Source: an uncultured Eubacteriales bacterium
Lineage (GTDB): Bacteria > Bacillota > Clostridia > Oscillospirales > Oscillospiraceae
DNA length: 64,000 nt
Direction of reading: 5' to 3'
Assembly: GCA_900545515.1 (NCBI GenBank)
Contig: UQZA01000008.1
Span: 29,258-93,257 of the forward strand
The translations under genes were made by a program, and so were the position numbers. This document shows positions 34,512 to 42,486 of the stretch, piece after piece. Position 1 is the first letter of the stretch. Every line of letters begins with the position of its first letter. Under the pieces are notes generated by a model. It was not told where the DNA came from. It saw only the letters and a list, made by a program, of their open reading frames with translations, and searched no databases.

Positions 34512-35885
34512 CTATGGGGATGTGGAAAGCTGTTCCTCCTGGCGCATCTGACGCAGCAGCTGCAGCTGCAAAGGGACCGCCAACAGGCAGGAGACGATGT
34601 CTGCAATGGGCTGGGCCAGTTGAATGCCCCAAATTCCGATCCATTGGGGCAGAAGCAGTACCACCGGGATCAGAAAGATTCCTTGACGGGCAATACCCAG
34701 AATCGAAGCCCGGACGGCCTTCCCCATGGTCTGCATCATCATGTTGCTGATGATGAGCCAGCCAAAGAAGGGAAAGGTCAAACACTGCAGCCGCAGGGCC
34801 CGTGCGCCGATTTCCACCACCTGTGGGTCACCCTTGCGGAAGAGCTCCACAAAACCCGGCGCCAGAACCAGCTCTACGGCGGAAATCAGGACTAGGAATA
34901 CAGTGGAGAATTGGACGCAAAACCAGAAGCCCTGGCGCACCCGCCCATAAAGCCGGGCCCCATAGTTGTAGCCGCAGACCGGCTGGAAGCCCTGACCAAA
35001 GCCTATGATGACCGAGTTGGTGAAATTCGCAATTCGGGAGACAATGGCCATGGCTGCAATGGCTGCGTCCCCATAAGGCTTGGCCGCCAGATTGAGGCAG
35101 ATGGTGGCCAGACTGGCCACTCCCTGCCGCAGGAGGGAGGGGAGACCGCCGTTCACAATTTTCCGGTACAGGGCGCCGGAAATCCGAACATTGCGAAGGC
35201 GGATTTTCACGATGCCTGCATGATTGCACTGATAAAACAAGATCAAAAAGCCTACCAGCTGGCTGATGATGGTTGCCCAGGCAGCGCCGCTGATGCCCAG
35301 GCGGCACCCGAAGATCAGAATGGGGTCCAGAACGATGTTTAATATGCCACCACTGGTGAGGCCAAGCATGCCGTAAAAGGCGTTGCCCTGAAAGCGGAGC
35401 AAGTTGTTGAGCACCAGAGAGGCGGTCATGTAAGGCGCGCCCAAAAGAATGACGCGAATGTAGTCCATGGCGTAGGGGGCGATGGTTTCGGTAGAGCCCA
35501 GGAGCATGGTGAGCGGCCGGAGGAAGATGGAGCCGAATACCAGAATCAGAACGCCGCACAAAATCGCCGAGAAGAAGCCGGTGGCAGCCAGCTGCTCCGC
35601 CCGTTCCTTCTCATGATGTCCCAGCTCCCGGGACATGTTGTTTCCCGCGCCCTGGCCAAAGAAAAATCCACAGGCCTGTATGACAGCCATGAGAGAAAAG
35701 GCAATCCCCACAGCGCCGGAGGCACTGGTGGAGTTCAGCTTCCCGATGAAGAAGGTGTCAGCCATATTGTAAATGGTGGTGATTAGCATGCTGATGATGG
35801 TGGGGACTGCCATTTTACAAATCAAAGGTCTGACCGGCGTCTGCGTCATTTGTTGAAACTTTTCTTCTGCACTGAGCTGCTTCAT
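34512..35885 (-). CDS. MATE-family efflux transporter
   Basis: Cation-coupled multidrug exporter of 457 residues with about twelve hydrophobic segments in two homologous halves (MAVPTIISMLITTIYNMADT ... FFIGKL and GLPSLLRQGVASLATICLNL). The NMADTFFIGKL pattern is typical of the DinF/NorM-like branch in Clostridia. The ATG at 35885 is 37 bases after the promoter -10 box; the ribosome site is weak. It leads the operon with the zinc-ribbon, TPM and SPFH genes. Confidence 0.9.
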   Translation of the reverse strand: MKQLSAEEKFQQMTQTPVRPLICKMAVPTIISMLITTIYNMADTFFIGKLNSTSASGAVGIAFSLMAVIQACGFFFGQGAGNNMSRELGHHEKERAEQLAATGFFSAILCGVLILVFGSIFLRPLTMLLGSTETIAPYAMDYIRVILLGAPYMTASLVLNNLLRFQGNAFYGMLGLTSGGILNIVLDPILIFGCRLGISGAAWATIISQLVGFLILFYQCNHAGIVKIRLRNVRISGALYRKIVNGGLPSLLRQGVASLATICLNLAAKPYGDAAIAAMAIVSRIANFTNSVIIGFGQGFQPVCGYNYGARLYGRVRQGFWFCVQFSTVFLVLISAVELVLAPGFVELFRKGDPQVVEIGARALRLQCLTFPFFGWLIISNMMMQTMGKAVRASILGIARQGIFLIPVVLLLPQWIGIWGIQLAQPIADIVSCLLAVPLQLQLLRQMRQEEQLSTSP

Positions 35886-35921
35886 ACAGCGTTCCACGAC
35901 CTTTCTCGTTCTTTCTCCCGT

Positions 35922-35950
35922 ATTATAGACCAAATTGTCCGGAATGTCCA
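35922..35950 (-). promoter_or_regulatory. Promoter of the MATE-SPFH operon
   Basis: On the minus strand TGGACA (35945-35950) and a perfect TATAAT (35922-35927) are 17 bases apart. Confidence 0.75.
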
Positions 35951-36000
35951 GACTACCGTCAGAGGAGAGGTGGGACAACAGCCTTTCTTTTATCTGTACT

Positions 36001-36028
36001 GGCGAGGCAGCGTCATGGCTTCCCCGGG
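36001..36028. repeat. Extragenic repeat (family H)
   Basis: GGCGAGGCAGCG followed by GGCTTCCCCGGG, a diverged relative of the unit at 12705-12733, between the divergent MATE and radical SAM promoters. Confidence 0.4.
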
Positions 36029-36127
36029 CGTTGCCGCGCTAGCATGGCATGGAGGCATACTCCAGCTGAAGCTTGTAACAGGCACATGAACTGCCCTATG
36101 GGAATGGGGACCTTGCAGAGAAAAGAC

Positions 36128-36156
36128 TTGCCCTTTAGAGATGTGTCTCGTATAAT
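36128..36156 (+). promoter_or_regulatory. Promoter of the radical SAM gene
   Basis: TTGCCC (36128-36133) and TATAAT (36151-36156) are 17 bases apart. Confidence 0.65.
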
Positions 36157-36217
36157 AGAAATCAAAACCGGCTTGCTCCTTTTGCTGGCAGGCTTCGGTG
36201 GAAAGGATGTGGGAGCT

Positions 36218-37090
36218 GTGGACTATGGGGCCTGTACCCTCTGCCCCCGGGCCTGTGGGGTGGACCGGAGGACGGGTCAGCTGGGATTTTGCCGGATGCC
36301 TGGGCAGATGCGGGTGGCCAAAGCCATGCGCCATTTTTGGGAGGAGCCCGCCCTGGCGGGGCCGGGGGGGAGTGGGGCCATTTTCTTCTCCGGCTGCACC
36401 TTGGGGTGCCTGTACTGCCAGAATGAGGAGATCAGCGCCGGGGGTCTTGGCCGGGAGTGGACTTCCCGGGACCTTCGCAGGGCGATGGAGGATTTGATTG
36501 CCCAAGGCGCAGAAAATATCGACCTGGTGACGCCCACCCACTTTCTGCCGGAGATTCTCCCGGCTCTGACGCCGAAGCTTCCGGTGCCGGTGGTGTATAA
36601 CTGCGGCGGCTATGAATCCGTGGAAACCCTGAGGCATTTGGAGGGGCTGGTGGACATTTATCTGCCAGATCTGAAATATGCCTGTGGGGCGCTGAGTGCC
36701 AGGCTGTCCGGGGCAGGGGATTACTTTCCTGTGGCTGCCGCCGCCATTGGAGAGATGGTCCGACAGACGGGACCCTGTCAGATGGAGGGGGAGCGGCTCC
36801 GCCGGGGGGTCCTGATCCGCCACCTGATTCTTCCGGGGCAGGTGGAGAATTCTCTGCGGGTGCTGGATTGGATCGGGGAGACCTTCCCCAAGGGGACGGT
36901 GCTGGTGTCTCTCATGCGTCAGTATACGCCCATGCCCCGGGTGGCCGGGCTGCCGCCTCTGGACCGGCAGGTCACCCAGGAGGAGTATGAAGCGGTGCTT
37001 AGCTGGATGTACTTAAACGAGCTGGACGGCTTTGTCCAGGAGGAGGCGGCGGCCTCGGAGAAGTTTATCCCGAATTTTAAAAAAGAATAA
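36218..37090 (+). CDS. Radical SAM protein, pyruvate formate-lyase activase-like
   Basis: The 290-residue enzyme has the [4Fe-4S]-binding CxxxCxxC motif in SGCTLGCLYCQN, preceded by an N-terminal cysteine set (CTLCPRACGVD) found in the PflA-like (YjjW/AmmeMemoRadiSam-type) group, and conserved stretches LVTPTHFLPEILPAL and LPDLKYA. It would cut S-adenosylmethionine to make a radical; the target is unknown. No partner glycyl radical enzyme is nearby. The GTG at 36218 fits the family N terminus (MDYGACTLCPRACG), with GGGAG close upstream. An earlier start would add a stretch unlike the family. Confidence 0.85.
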   Translation: MDYGACTLCPRACGVDRRTGQLGFCRMPGQMRVAKAMRHFWEEPALAGPGGSGAIFFSGCTLGCLYCQNEEISAGGLGREWTSRDLRRAMEDLIAQGAENIDLVTPTHFLPEILPALTPKLPVPVVYNCGGYESVETLRHLEGLVDIYLPDLKYACGALSARLSGAGDYFPVAAAAIGEMVRQTGPCQMEGERLRRGVLIRHLILPGQVENSLRVLDWIGETFPKGTVLVSLMRQYTPMPRVAGLPPLDRQVTQEEYEAVLSWMYLNELDGFVQEEAAASEKFIPNFKKE

Positions 37091-37127
37091 ACGTATGTTT
37101 GCATTTTGGGCAAAGATGTGATATACT
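37089..37127 (+). promoter_or_regulatory. SOS box and promoter of lexA
   Basis: AAACGTATGTTT (37089-37100) fits the Firmicute SOS dyad (GAAC-N4-GTTC type) with A/T outer bases. It runs into the -35 box TTGCAT (37099-37104), 17 bases from TATACT (37122-37127). The dyad also overlaps the stop codon of the radical SAM gene. LexA autoregulation is the expected consequence. Confidence 0.75.
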
Positions 37128-37149
37128 AAAAGAAAAAGGGGGCGGCGTT

Positions 37150-37725
37150 ATGCCAAGGACCAGCAATAAGCAGGAGGAAATCCTCCAATACATCGACCAG
37201 TTCGTGACGGAAAACGGATATCCACCGTCTGTGCGGGAGATCGGCGCAGCTGTAGGCCTTCGCTCCACCGCGTCGGTGAGTTACCATTTGAACCATCTGC
37301 AGGCCAAGGGGCTTGTTACATATGAAGCGGGAAAGAAGCGGGCTCTTTCCGTACCCAATACCAAAACCGGGCAGATTCCCATCATTGGTGTTGTGACGGC
37401 GGGCATTCCCATCCTGGCGGTGGAGAACCAGGAGGGGACCATGCCCTGGGATGGAGATCCCAACTGTTTTGCCCTCCGGGTGCGGGGGGACAGCATGACC
37501 GGTGCTGCCATTCTGGACGGGGACCTGGTGGTGGTCCGTCCCCAGCAGTCTGCCGACGACGGGCAGATTGTGGTGGCCCTTTTGGGGGATGAGGCCACAG
37601 TCAAGCGGTTTCGCCGCCAACGGGGGCGGGTTTGGCTCCAGCCGGAAAATCCCAACTATATGCCCATTGACGCTTCCTCTGCTAAGCTTTTGGGCTTAGT
37701 GAAGGCCGTGGTGCGGAACTACTGA
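37150..37725 (+). CDS. lexA: LexA repressor
   Basis: Represses DNA-damage genes and cuts itself when RecA is activated. The 191-residue protein has the winged-helix N-terminal domain (YPPSVREIGAAVGLRSTASV), the Ala-Gly cleavage site in VVTAGIPI, the catalytic serine in RGDSMTGAAILDGD and the lysine in EATVKRF. The ATG at 37150 follows AAAGGGGG and the SOS-controlled promoter. A terminator follows. The nearby pcrA, another SOS-type gene in some bacteria, shows no obvious box. Confidence 0.96.
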   Translation: MPRTSNKQEEILQYIDQFVTENGYPPSVREIGAAVGLRSTASVSYHLNHLQAKGLVTYEAGKKRALSVPNTKTGQIPIIGVVTAGIPILAVENQEGTMPWDGDPNCFALRVRGDSMTGAAILDGDLVVVRPQQSADDGQIVVALLGDEATVKRFRRQRGRVWLQPENPNYMPIDASSAKLLGLVKAVVRNY

Positions 37726-37747
37726 TCCAAGGCGGAATTCAAAGATG

Positions 37748-37784
37748 AAGCACCGGGAAGCGAGTGTGCTTTCCGGTGCTTTGA
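37748..37784 (+). terminator. Terminator of lexA
   Basis: AAGCACCGGGAAGC (37748-37761) pairs with GCTTTCCGGTGCTT (37769-37782) with one G-T pair, followed by a short T tract. Confidence 0.75.
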
Positions 37785-37813
37785 CATGCAGACAGAAAAG
37801 GAGCGTGATAGAG

Positions 37814-38506
37814 GTGGATGTTTCCCTTGACATGTGGCTGGGAGAGTATATGGAGGCGGTGCAGGTCCAGTTTGGACCTCGGGTCTGGTTCATCGGCCTT
37901 CAGGGCAGCTTTGGCCGGGGCGAAGCCACGGCGGAGAGCGACCTGGATGTGGTGCTCATTTTGGACGCGGTGTCAGCGGCAGATCTCCGGGCCTACAGCG
38001 CCATGCTGGACCGGTTGCCGGAACGGGAACGGGTATGCGGGTTTGTGTCAGGAAAAGGGGAGCTCCTGGCCTGGGAGCCTGCGGACCTCTTTCAATTTTG
38101 CCATGATACCCGGCCCCTCCTGGGGACCCTGGATCAGGTGCTGGAGAAAATCACGGAGGGGGACGTCCACCGGGCGGTCTGGACAGGGGCTTGCAATGTG
38201 TACCACATGTGCGCCCACAATATGGTCCATGAAAAAAGCCTGGACATTCTGCGGGACTTGTATCAATCTGCTGGATTTACCCTCCAGGCCATTGCCTACC
38301 TGCAAACGGGGCAATATGCCAGGAAGAAACAGGAGCTGTGCCTCCTGTTGCAGCCGGAGGACCGGCACATTCTGGAGGTGGGCATGGAGCTGAGGCAGAC
38401 CCGGGAAGCGCCGGCGGAGTCCTTCCAAGGCTGGTCAGAGGATTTGCTGCGCTGGGCTTCTGCCTGGGTTCAGAAATCGGCCGGAGCCGAAGGAAAACCG
38501 GTCTAA
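37814..38506 (+). CDS. Nucleotidyltransferase-domain protein
   Basis: The 230-residue protein carries the minimal nucleotidyltransferase signature GSFGRGEATAESDLDVVLIL (Gly-Ser helix and the Asp-x-Asp pair). The C-terminal half is helical and cysteine-containing with no domain I recognise. Such proteins adenylylate or otherwise nucleotidylate small molecules or proteins, or act in type VII toxin-antitoxin pairs; no HEPN partner gene is nearby, though the helical half might be HEPN-like. The GTG at 37814 was chosen for AAGGAG ten bases upstream; 37805 is the alternative. Confidence 0.7.
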   Translation: MDVSLDMWLGEYMEAVQVQFGPRVWFIGLQGSFGRGEATAESDLDVVLILDAVSAADLRAYSAMLDRLPERERVCGFVSGKGELLAWEPADLFQFCHDTRPLLGTLDQVLEKITEGDVHRAVWTGACNVYHMCAHNMVHEKSLDILRDLYQSAGFTLQAIAYLQTGQYARKKQELCLLLQPEDRHILEVGMELRQTREAPAESFQGWSEDLLRWASAWVQKSAGAEGKPV

Positions 38507-38526
38507 GCTAAGGGATTTGGGGAGCC

Positions 38527-39444
38527 TTAGGGGGTCCCTGGATCTGTGTGGTTCTCTTGGGGCTCCGTCCGCACCGTGGCCCCAACCATCTGCTTCAGCA
38601 GCTCCAGGTGCTCCGGTGTGGGATCTGTGAGGGGCAGGCGGCAGTGACCCACATCCAGACCGGAGAGGCGCAGAGCTGCCTTGATGGGGATGGGGTTGAC
38701 CTCGCAGAACAGAGCGTCAATGGCGGGCATCAGGGCGGCCTGGAGATTGGCGGCCTCCCGGTACCGGCCGGCCATGCACAGGGCGGCCAGGCGCACCATG
38801 GTCTCTGGATAGAGGTTGGAGACGACGGAAATGATTCCGTGGCCGCCCAGGGCCATGACGGGGACAACCTGGTCATCGTTGCCGGACCAGACGGAAAATT
38901 CAGGGCCGCAGGCCTGACGAATGCGAGCAATTTTGACAATGTCTCCGCTGGCCTCTTTCACGCCGCAGAAATTGGGATGGTGGGACAGGGCCTGGTAAAC
39001 GGACACGGGGATGTTGACTCCGGTGCGGGATGGGACGTTGTAAACGATGCAGGGAAGGTGAACCTGGTCCCCAATGGCGGTGTAGTGGGCGATGAGCCCC
39101 GCTTCTGTGGCTTTGTTGTAATAGGGACTGACCAGGAGCAGGCCGTCTGCACCCAGCTTTTCCGCCTCCTTGCTGAGGGTAATGGCGTGGGTGGTGGCGT
39201 TGGAGCCGGTGCCGGCAATCACCTTGCAGCGGCCCCGGACGTAGTCCACGGTGTGGCCAATGAGGTCCAGCCGTTCGGTATCCGTCATGGTTGCGGATTC
39301 TCCTGTGGTGCCGCAGACCACCAGGGCGGTGACGCCTGCCCTCAGCTGCCGGTCCAGCAGCTGGTCATAGACCTCCAGGTGGACAAAATCCAGCCGAAAG
39401 GGGGTGACCAGGGCGGTGCAGACTCCTTGAAACAATGGCTTCAT
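38527..39444 (-). CDS. dapA: 4-Hydroxy-tetrahydrodipicolinate synthase
   Basis: Condenses pyruvate with aspartate semialdehyde in lysine and diaminopimelate synthesis, and thus supplies both cell wall and dipicolinate for spores. The 305-residue protein has the GTTGESATMT loop, the tyrosine motif SPYYNKA and the Schiff-base lysine in GVKEASGD. The ATG at 39444 follows AAGGAGG. It is a single gene with its own promoter, divergent from queA. Other members of this lyase family (for example N-acetylneuraminate lyase) are less likely given these motifs. Confidence 0.9.
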   Translation of the reverse strand: MKPLFQGVCTALVTPFRLDFVHLEVYDQLLDRQLRAGVTALVVCGTTGESATMTDTERLDLIGHTVDYVRGRCKVIAGTGSNATTHAITLSKEAEKLGADGLLLVSPYYNKATEAGLIAHYTAIGDQVHLPCIVYNVPSRTGVNIPVSVYQALSHHPNFCGVKEASGDIVKIARIRQACGPEFSVWSGNDDQVVPVMALGGHGIISVVSNLYPETMVRLAALCMAGRYREAANLQAALMPAIDALFCEVNPIPIKAALRLSGLDVGHCRLPLTDPTPEHLELLKQMVGATVRTEPQENHTDPGTP

Positions 39445-39465
39445 GAAAATCCCTCCTTCAAATCT

Positions 39466-39494
39466 ATGGTATGCGGCGGGGAGCGTTTTGTCAG
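39466..39494 (-). promoter_or_regulatory. Promoter of dapA
   Basis: On the minus strand CTGACA (39489-39494) and TACCAT (39466-39471) are 17 bases apart. Its -35 box directly abuts that of queA. Confidence 0.6.
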
Positions 39495-39523
39495 TTGAAA
39501 AGCGGCGCAATTTATACTATAAT
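39495..39523 (+). promoter_or_regulatory. Promoter of queA
   Basis: TTGAAA (39495-39500) and TATAAT (39518-39523) are 17 bases apart, about 45 bases before the queA start. Confidence 0.75.
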
Positions 39524-39567
39524 ACGAAGTATCCTGCACGTTTTACGGAAAGGTGTGGAGAAATTCC

Positions 39568-40590
39568 ATGAAAACCCATGATTTTTGGTATGATCTGCCG
39601 GAGGAGCTGATTGCCCAGACGCCTCTGGAGCGGCGGGACAGCTCCCGGCTTTTGGTGCTGGACCGGAGAACCGGCGCGCTGGAGCACCGGCATTTTTATG
39701 ATATCATCGACTATTTGAATCCGGGGGACTGCCTGGTGATGAATGACTCCCGGGTGCTGCCTGCCCGCCTTCTGGGCCAGCGGCCCACAGGCGGGGCTGT
39801 GGAGGTCCTGTTGTTGCGGGATCTGGGAGGCGGAGCCTGGGAGTGCCTGGTGAAGCCGGGCCGGAAAATGCAGCAGGGCCAGGCGGTGAGCTTCGGAGAT
39901 GGAGCCCTCACCGCCACGGTGACCCAGGTGCAGGAGGACGGAAACCGGGTGGTGCAGTTTCATTATCAGGGAATTTTTCTGGAGATTCTGGAGCGCCTGG
40001 GTAAAATGCCGCTGCCGCCGTATATTCAGGAGGAGCTCCAGGACCAGGAGCGCTACCAGACGGTGTACTCCCGGTCCCTGGGTTCGGCAGCGGCCCCCAC
40101 AGCGGGACTGCACTTCACCCGGGAGCTGCTGGATAGAATCCGGCAGAAGGGAATCAGCGAGGCCTTTGTCACCCTCCATGTGGGTCTGGGCACCTTCCGG
40201 CCGGTGAAGGCGGAGGAGGTGACGGAGCACCATATGCACAGCGAGCTGTGTATGCTCTCTCAGGAGACGGCGGACCTGCTGAATGCAACCAGGCAGCGGG
40301 GGGGCCGGATTGTCTGCGTGGGCACCACCTCCTGCCGGACCCTGGAGTCTCTGGTGGGGGAGGACGGCAGCTTCTGTCCAGGGAGCAAGTGGACGGACAT
40401 CTTCATCTATCCCGGCTACCGCTTCCGGGCCATGGACGCTCTCATCACCAATTTTCACCTGCCGGAGAGCACCCTTGTGATGCTGGTCTCCGCCTTTGCA
40501 GGCCGGGAGCACGTCTTGACCGCCTACAGGGAGGCGGTCCGGGAGCGGTACCGGTTCTTTAGCTTCGGGGATGCGATGTATATTGGTTAA
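39568..40590 (+). CDS. queA: S-adenosylmethionine:tRNA ribosyltransferase-isomerase
   Basis: Makes epoxyqueuosine in tRNA by moving the ribosyl part of S-adenosylmethionine onto the 7-deazaguanine base. The 340-residue protein has DFWYDLPEELIAQTPLERRD at the N terminus, the MPLPPYIQ and AAPTAGLHFT blocks and the C-terminal ITNFHLPESTLVMLVSAFAG. The ATG at 39568 follows GGAG. Its usual neighbour tgt is found 3.7 kb downstream, beyond an accessory island. Confidence 0.96.
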   Translation: MKTHDFWYDLPEELIAQTPLERRDSSRLLVLDRRTGALEHRHFYDIIDYLNPGDCLVMNDSRVLPARLLGQRPTGGAVEVLLLRDLGGGAWECLVKPGRKMQQGQAVSFGDGALTATVTQVQEDGNRVVQFHYQGIFLEILERLGKMPLPPYIQEELQDQERYQTVYSRSLGSAAAPTAGLHFTRELLDRIRQKGISEAFVTLHVGLGTFRPVKAEEVTEHHMHSELCMLSQETADLLNATRQRGGRIVCVGTTSCRTLESLVGEDGSFCPGSKWTDIFIYPGYRFRAMDALITNFHLPESTLVMLVSAFAGREHVLTAYREAVRERYRFFSFGDAMYIG

Positions 40591-40614
40591 AGGATGCCCA
40601 AAATGTACGGAGAA

Positions 40615-40650
40615 GCAAAAAATGCCTTGAAAATCAAGCATTTTTGCCCC
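40615..40650 (+). terminator. Terminator of queA
   Basis: GCAAAAAATGCCTTGA (40615-40630) and TCAAGCATTTTTGC (40634-40647) form a long AT-rich stem. Confidence 0.65.
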
Positions 40651-40773
40651 TCCCGGCATTCCTTGTCCAGTACAGAACTCGCCAAAATCAAGGGATCCTG
40701 TTTACACTCATTAACCGATGTGTATGAAATTACACAAAATCTGTATGCAGATTCAACCGTATATCGCCGTATA

Positions 40774-40812
40774 AAAGCCCAGAGCCGTGCATGGCCCTGG
40801 GCTTTCTTTATT
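40774..40812. terminator. Bidirectional hairpin at the island edge
   Basis: AAAGCCCAGAGCC and GGCCCTGGGCTTT pair around GTGCAT, with T-rich bases beyond on the plus strand. It lies at the 3' end of the recombinase remnant on the minus strand. Confidence 0.6.
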
Positions 40813-41185
40813 CCTTGTAGGTGAATGTGTGCGTCATCCCATTTTTGAATGTGATCGCCGTGACCCGTCCCTCTGTAACGGAGATGGATTCGGTCACACT
40901 CTTGACAAAGGAACGGGGGATGCTGGGATCTATCTGGCGGATATACTTCTCGTAGTCCACGAATCTGTCCTCCAGCAGCTTGGAGACCATGATGAAGTAG
41001 CTCGCCTTTTCGATGAACTCCTCGTCAGCCAGCGGGCCTTCGGTGTCATCGTCCTTGATCTCCGCCAGCTTCCGGTCAATCTCCTCGATGGCAGTTATGA
41101 TCCGCTGCTTCTCGACGATGAAGTCCTTTTCGGCCATTGTATCGTCGCTGTACAGGTATCCTCCGTTGTGTGGGCATCGACACCA
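40808..41185 (-). pseudogene. C-terminal fragment of a large serine recombinase
   Basis: The frame (NGGYLYSDDTMAEKDFIVEK ... FIMVSKLLEDRFVDYEKYIR ... VTAITFKNGMTHTFTYKE) matches the C-terminal end of clostridial site-specific serine recombinases, which typically stop in FTYKE. The catalytic N-terminal domain is absent and a stop codon lies just upstream, so it cannot be active. An ATG at 41137 allows a 109-residue product. It marks the left side of the island between queA and tgt. Confidence 0.65.
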
Positions 41186-41203
41186 TTACAAAGGAGCACC
41201 ACT

Positions 41204-41452
41204 ATGAACAAAAATCTGAATAACGCCATGTTCGAGCTGGAAAAGGCTGACGCTCTGCTGGCATCCATTGAAGCATTGTACATGGACTTTGACTTTCTCC
41301 CGGAGGAGAAGGAGAAGGCAGAGCGGGGAGCATATGCTTTCTATGCCGTTTGGGACATGGTGAAGAAAGCTACCGAGTGCCTGGACAACTACACCGCCGA
41401 GTGCCGCATCGTCGATGTCCTGACCGCTGTGAGGGAAGCAAACAACATCTGA
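41204..41452 (+). CDS. Small acidic helical protein, hypothetical
   Basis: An 82-residue, largely helical, acidic protein (MNKNLNNAMFELEKADALLA). AAAGGAG precedes the ATG and a terminator follows the stop. The sequence looks like small orphan genes carried on integrative elements of gut Firmicutes, but I do not recognise a family. It is divergent from the recombinase fragment. Confidence 0.6.
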   Translation: MNKNLNNAMFELEKADALLASIEALYMDFDFLPEEKEKAERGAYAFYAVWDMVKKATECLDNYTAECRIVDVLTAVREANNI

Positions 41453-41485
41453 ACCTTGACAAGCGAAGATTGATATGCAAGGAGT

Positions 41486-41514
41486 CGAGGGTAGTAATGC
41501 CCTCGGCTTTTTTT
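41486..41514 (+). terminator. Terminator of the small acidic protein gene
   Basis: CGAGGG (41486-41491) and CCCTCG (41500-41505) enclose an eight-base loop and are followed by a run of seven T. Confidence 0.8.
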
Positions 41515-41523
41515 GCCGCTCTA

Positions 41524-41552
41524 TTGACAAACCCTATTAAATAGGGTAAGAT
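41524..41552 (+). promoter_or_regulatory. Promoter of the DUF4160 operon with a palindrome filling the spacer
   Basis: TTGACA (41524-41529) and TAAGAT (41547-41552) are 17 bases apart. The perfect palindrome ACCCTATT-A-AATAGGGT (41531-41547) fills the spacer and touches the -10 box. A repressor bound here would block RNA polymerase, and the operon's own XRE protein is the obvious candidate. Confidence 0.75.
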
Positions 41553-41587
41553 AAAGAAAACGAGCCTCAAAGAAAGGGTGAACCTAT

Positions 41588-41848
41588 GTGCCGACTATCT
41601 GCATGTTTCGTGGCATTAAAATCTATATCAACTGGCGGGAGCACCAGCCGCCTCATTTCCATGCGAAATACGGCGGTGAAGAAGTGGTTGTTTCCATCCG
41701 TGATCTTGAAGTGATCGAGGGTGGGATTCCCAGCAAGCAGTTAAAAATGCTCCTTGGCTGGGCTGCGTTTCACCAGGAGGAGCTGATTGAAAACTGGAAC
41801 CTCGCAGAAAAGCAGCAGGAGTTGTTTGCCATTGAACCCTTGCGGTAA
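41588..41848 (+). CDS. DUF4160 protein (toxin-like partner)
   Basis: The 86-residue protein matches DUF4160: MPTICMFRGIKIYINWREHQ ... PPHFHAKYGGEEVVVSI ... IPSKQLKMLLGWAAFHQEEL. The GTG start follows AAAGGGTG. In many genomes DUF4160 genes stand directly before a DUF2442 gene and are suspected toxin-antitoxin pairs, though I know of no proof for this one. It heads the operon DUF4160-DUF2442-XRE. Confidence 0.82.
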   Translation: MPTICMFRGIKIYINWREHQPPHFHAKYGGEEVVVSIRDLEVIEGGIPSKQLKMLLGWAAFHQEELIENWNLAEKQQELFAIEPLR

Positions 41849-41861
41849 GGAGGAGATTTTG

Positions 41862-42260
41862 ATGTATGTTGCCGGTGGCGTCGCCTATCAAAACGCCGAT
41901 TTCGGAAAGAAAGTGCAAAGCTATCTTGACAAGGGGCTTGACCGCAGGACTGCGGAGTATTTTGCAAGCGGGAGAAAACGCATCATTTCGGTGGTTGCGA
42001 ACGACGACTTCTCTTTGAATTTGAAATTTGATAACGGAGAAGTAAGAGTGCTGGACTGCAAGCCGATGTTGGAGATCGGTACTGTCTTTGCGCCATTCAG
42101 AGAGCTTACAAACTTTAAGAGAGTGTATCTGGATGACTGCTGCTGTGTTTCCTGGGACATCGACCCAAATGTAGACAGCAACGAGGTCTGGGAGAATAAA
42201 GTAGACCTCTGCCCTGATAGCTGTTATATGGACAGCGTTCCTGTTATGGGAGGAACCTGA
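41862..42260 (+). CDS. DUF2442-domain protein (long form)
   Basis: A 132-residue protein with an N-terminal part (MYVAGGVAYQNADFGKKVQS) and a DUF2442 core (FSLNLKFDNGEVRVLDCKPM ... FKRVYLDDCCCVSWDIDPNV). DUF2442 proteins are usual partners of DUF4160. The ATG at 41862 follows AAGGAGG, 13 bases after the DUF4160 stop. The next gene starts on the base after its stop. Confidence 0.78.
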   Translation: MYVAGGVAYQNADFGKKVQSYLDKGLDRRTAEYFASGRKRIISVVANDDFSLNLKFDNGEVRVLDCKPMLEIGTVFAPFRELTNFKRVYLDDCCCVSWDIDPNVDSNEVWENKVDLCPDSCYMDSVPVMGGT

Positions 42261-42485
42261 ATGACTGTTTTACCTCTGAAGGAATATGAAGCAACGGATA
42301 TCAAGAAGATCCGCAACGACATTGGAGCAACTCAGGTGGTTTTTGCCAGCATCATGGGGGTATCAAAAAAGACTGTCGAAGCGTGGGAGGCCGGGCGAAA
42401 CAAACCGGATGGACCTGCCCGCCGATTGCTTGCAATGGTGCAGGAAGATCCAACGATTTTGGATAAATACTGCTGGCGATATTGA
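42261..42485 (+). CDS. XRE-family helix-turn-helix regulator (antitoxin-like)
   Basis: A 74-residue single-domain HTH protein: DIKKIRNDIGATQVVFASIM ... GVSKKTVEAWEAGRNKPDGP. This is the HigA/MqsA-like class found in toxin-antitoxin operons. It starts immediately after the DUF2442 stop, with GGGAGG inside that gene, so it is translationally coupled. It probably binds the palindrome in the operon promoter. Confidence 0.85.
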   Translation: MTVLPLKEYEATDIKKIRNDIGATQVVFASIMGVSKKTVEAWEAGRNKPDGPARRLLAMVQEDPTILDKYCWRY

Positions 42486-42486
42486 C

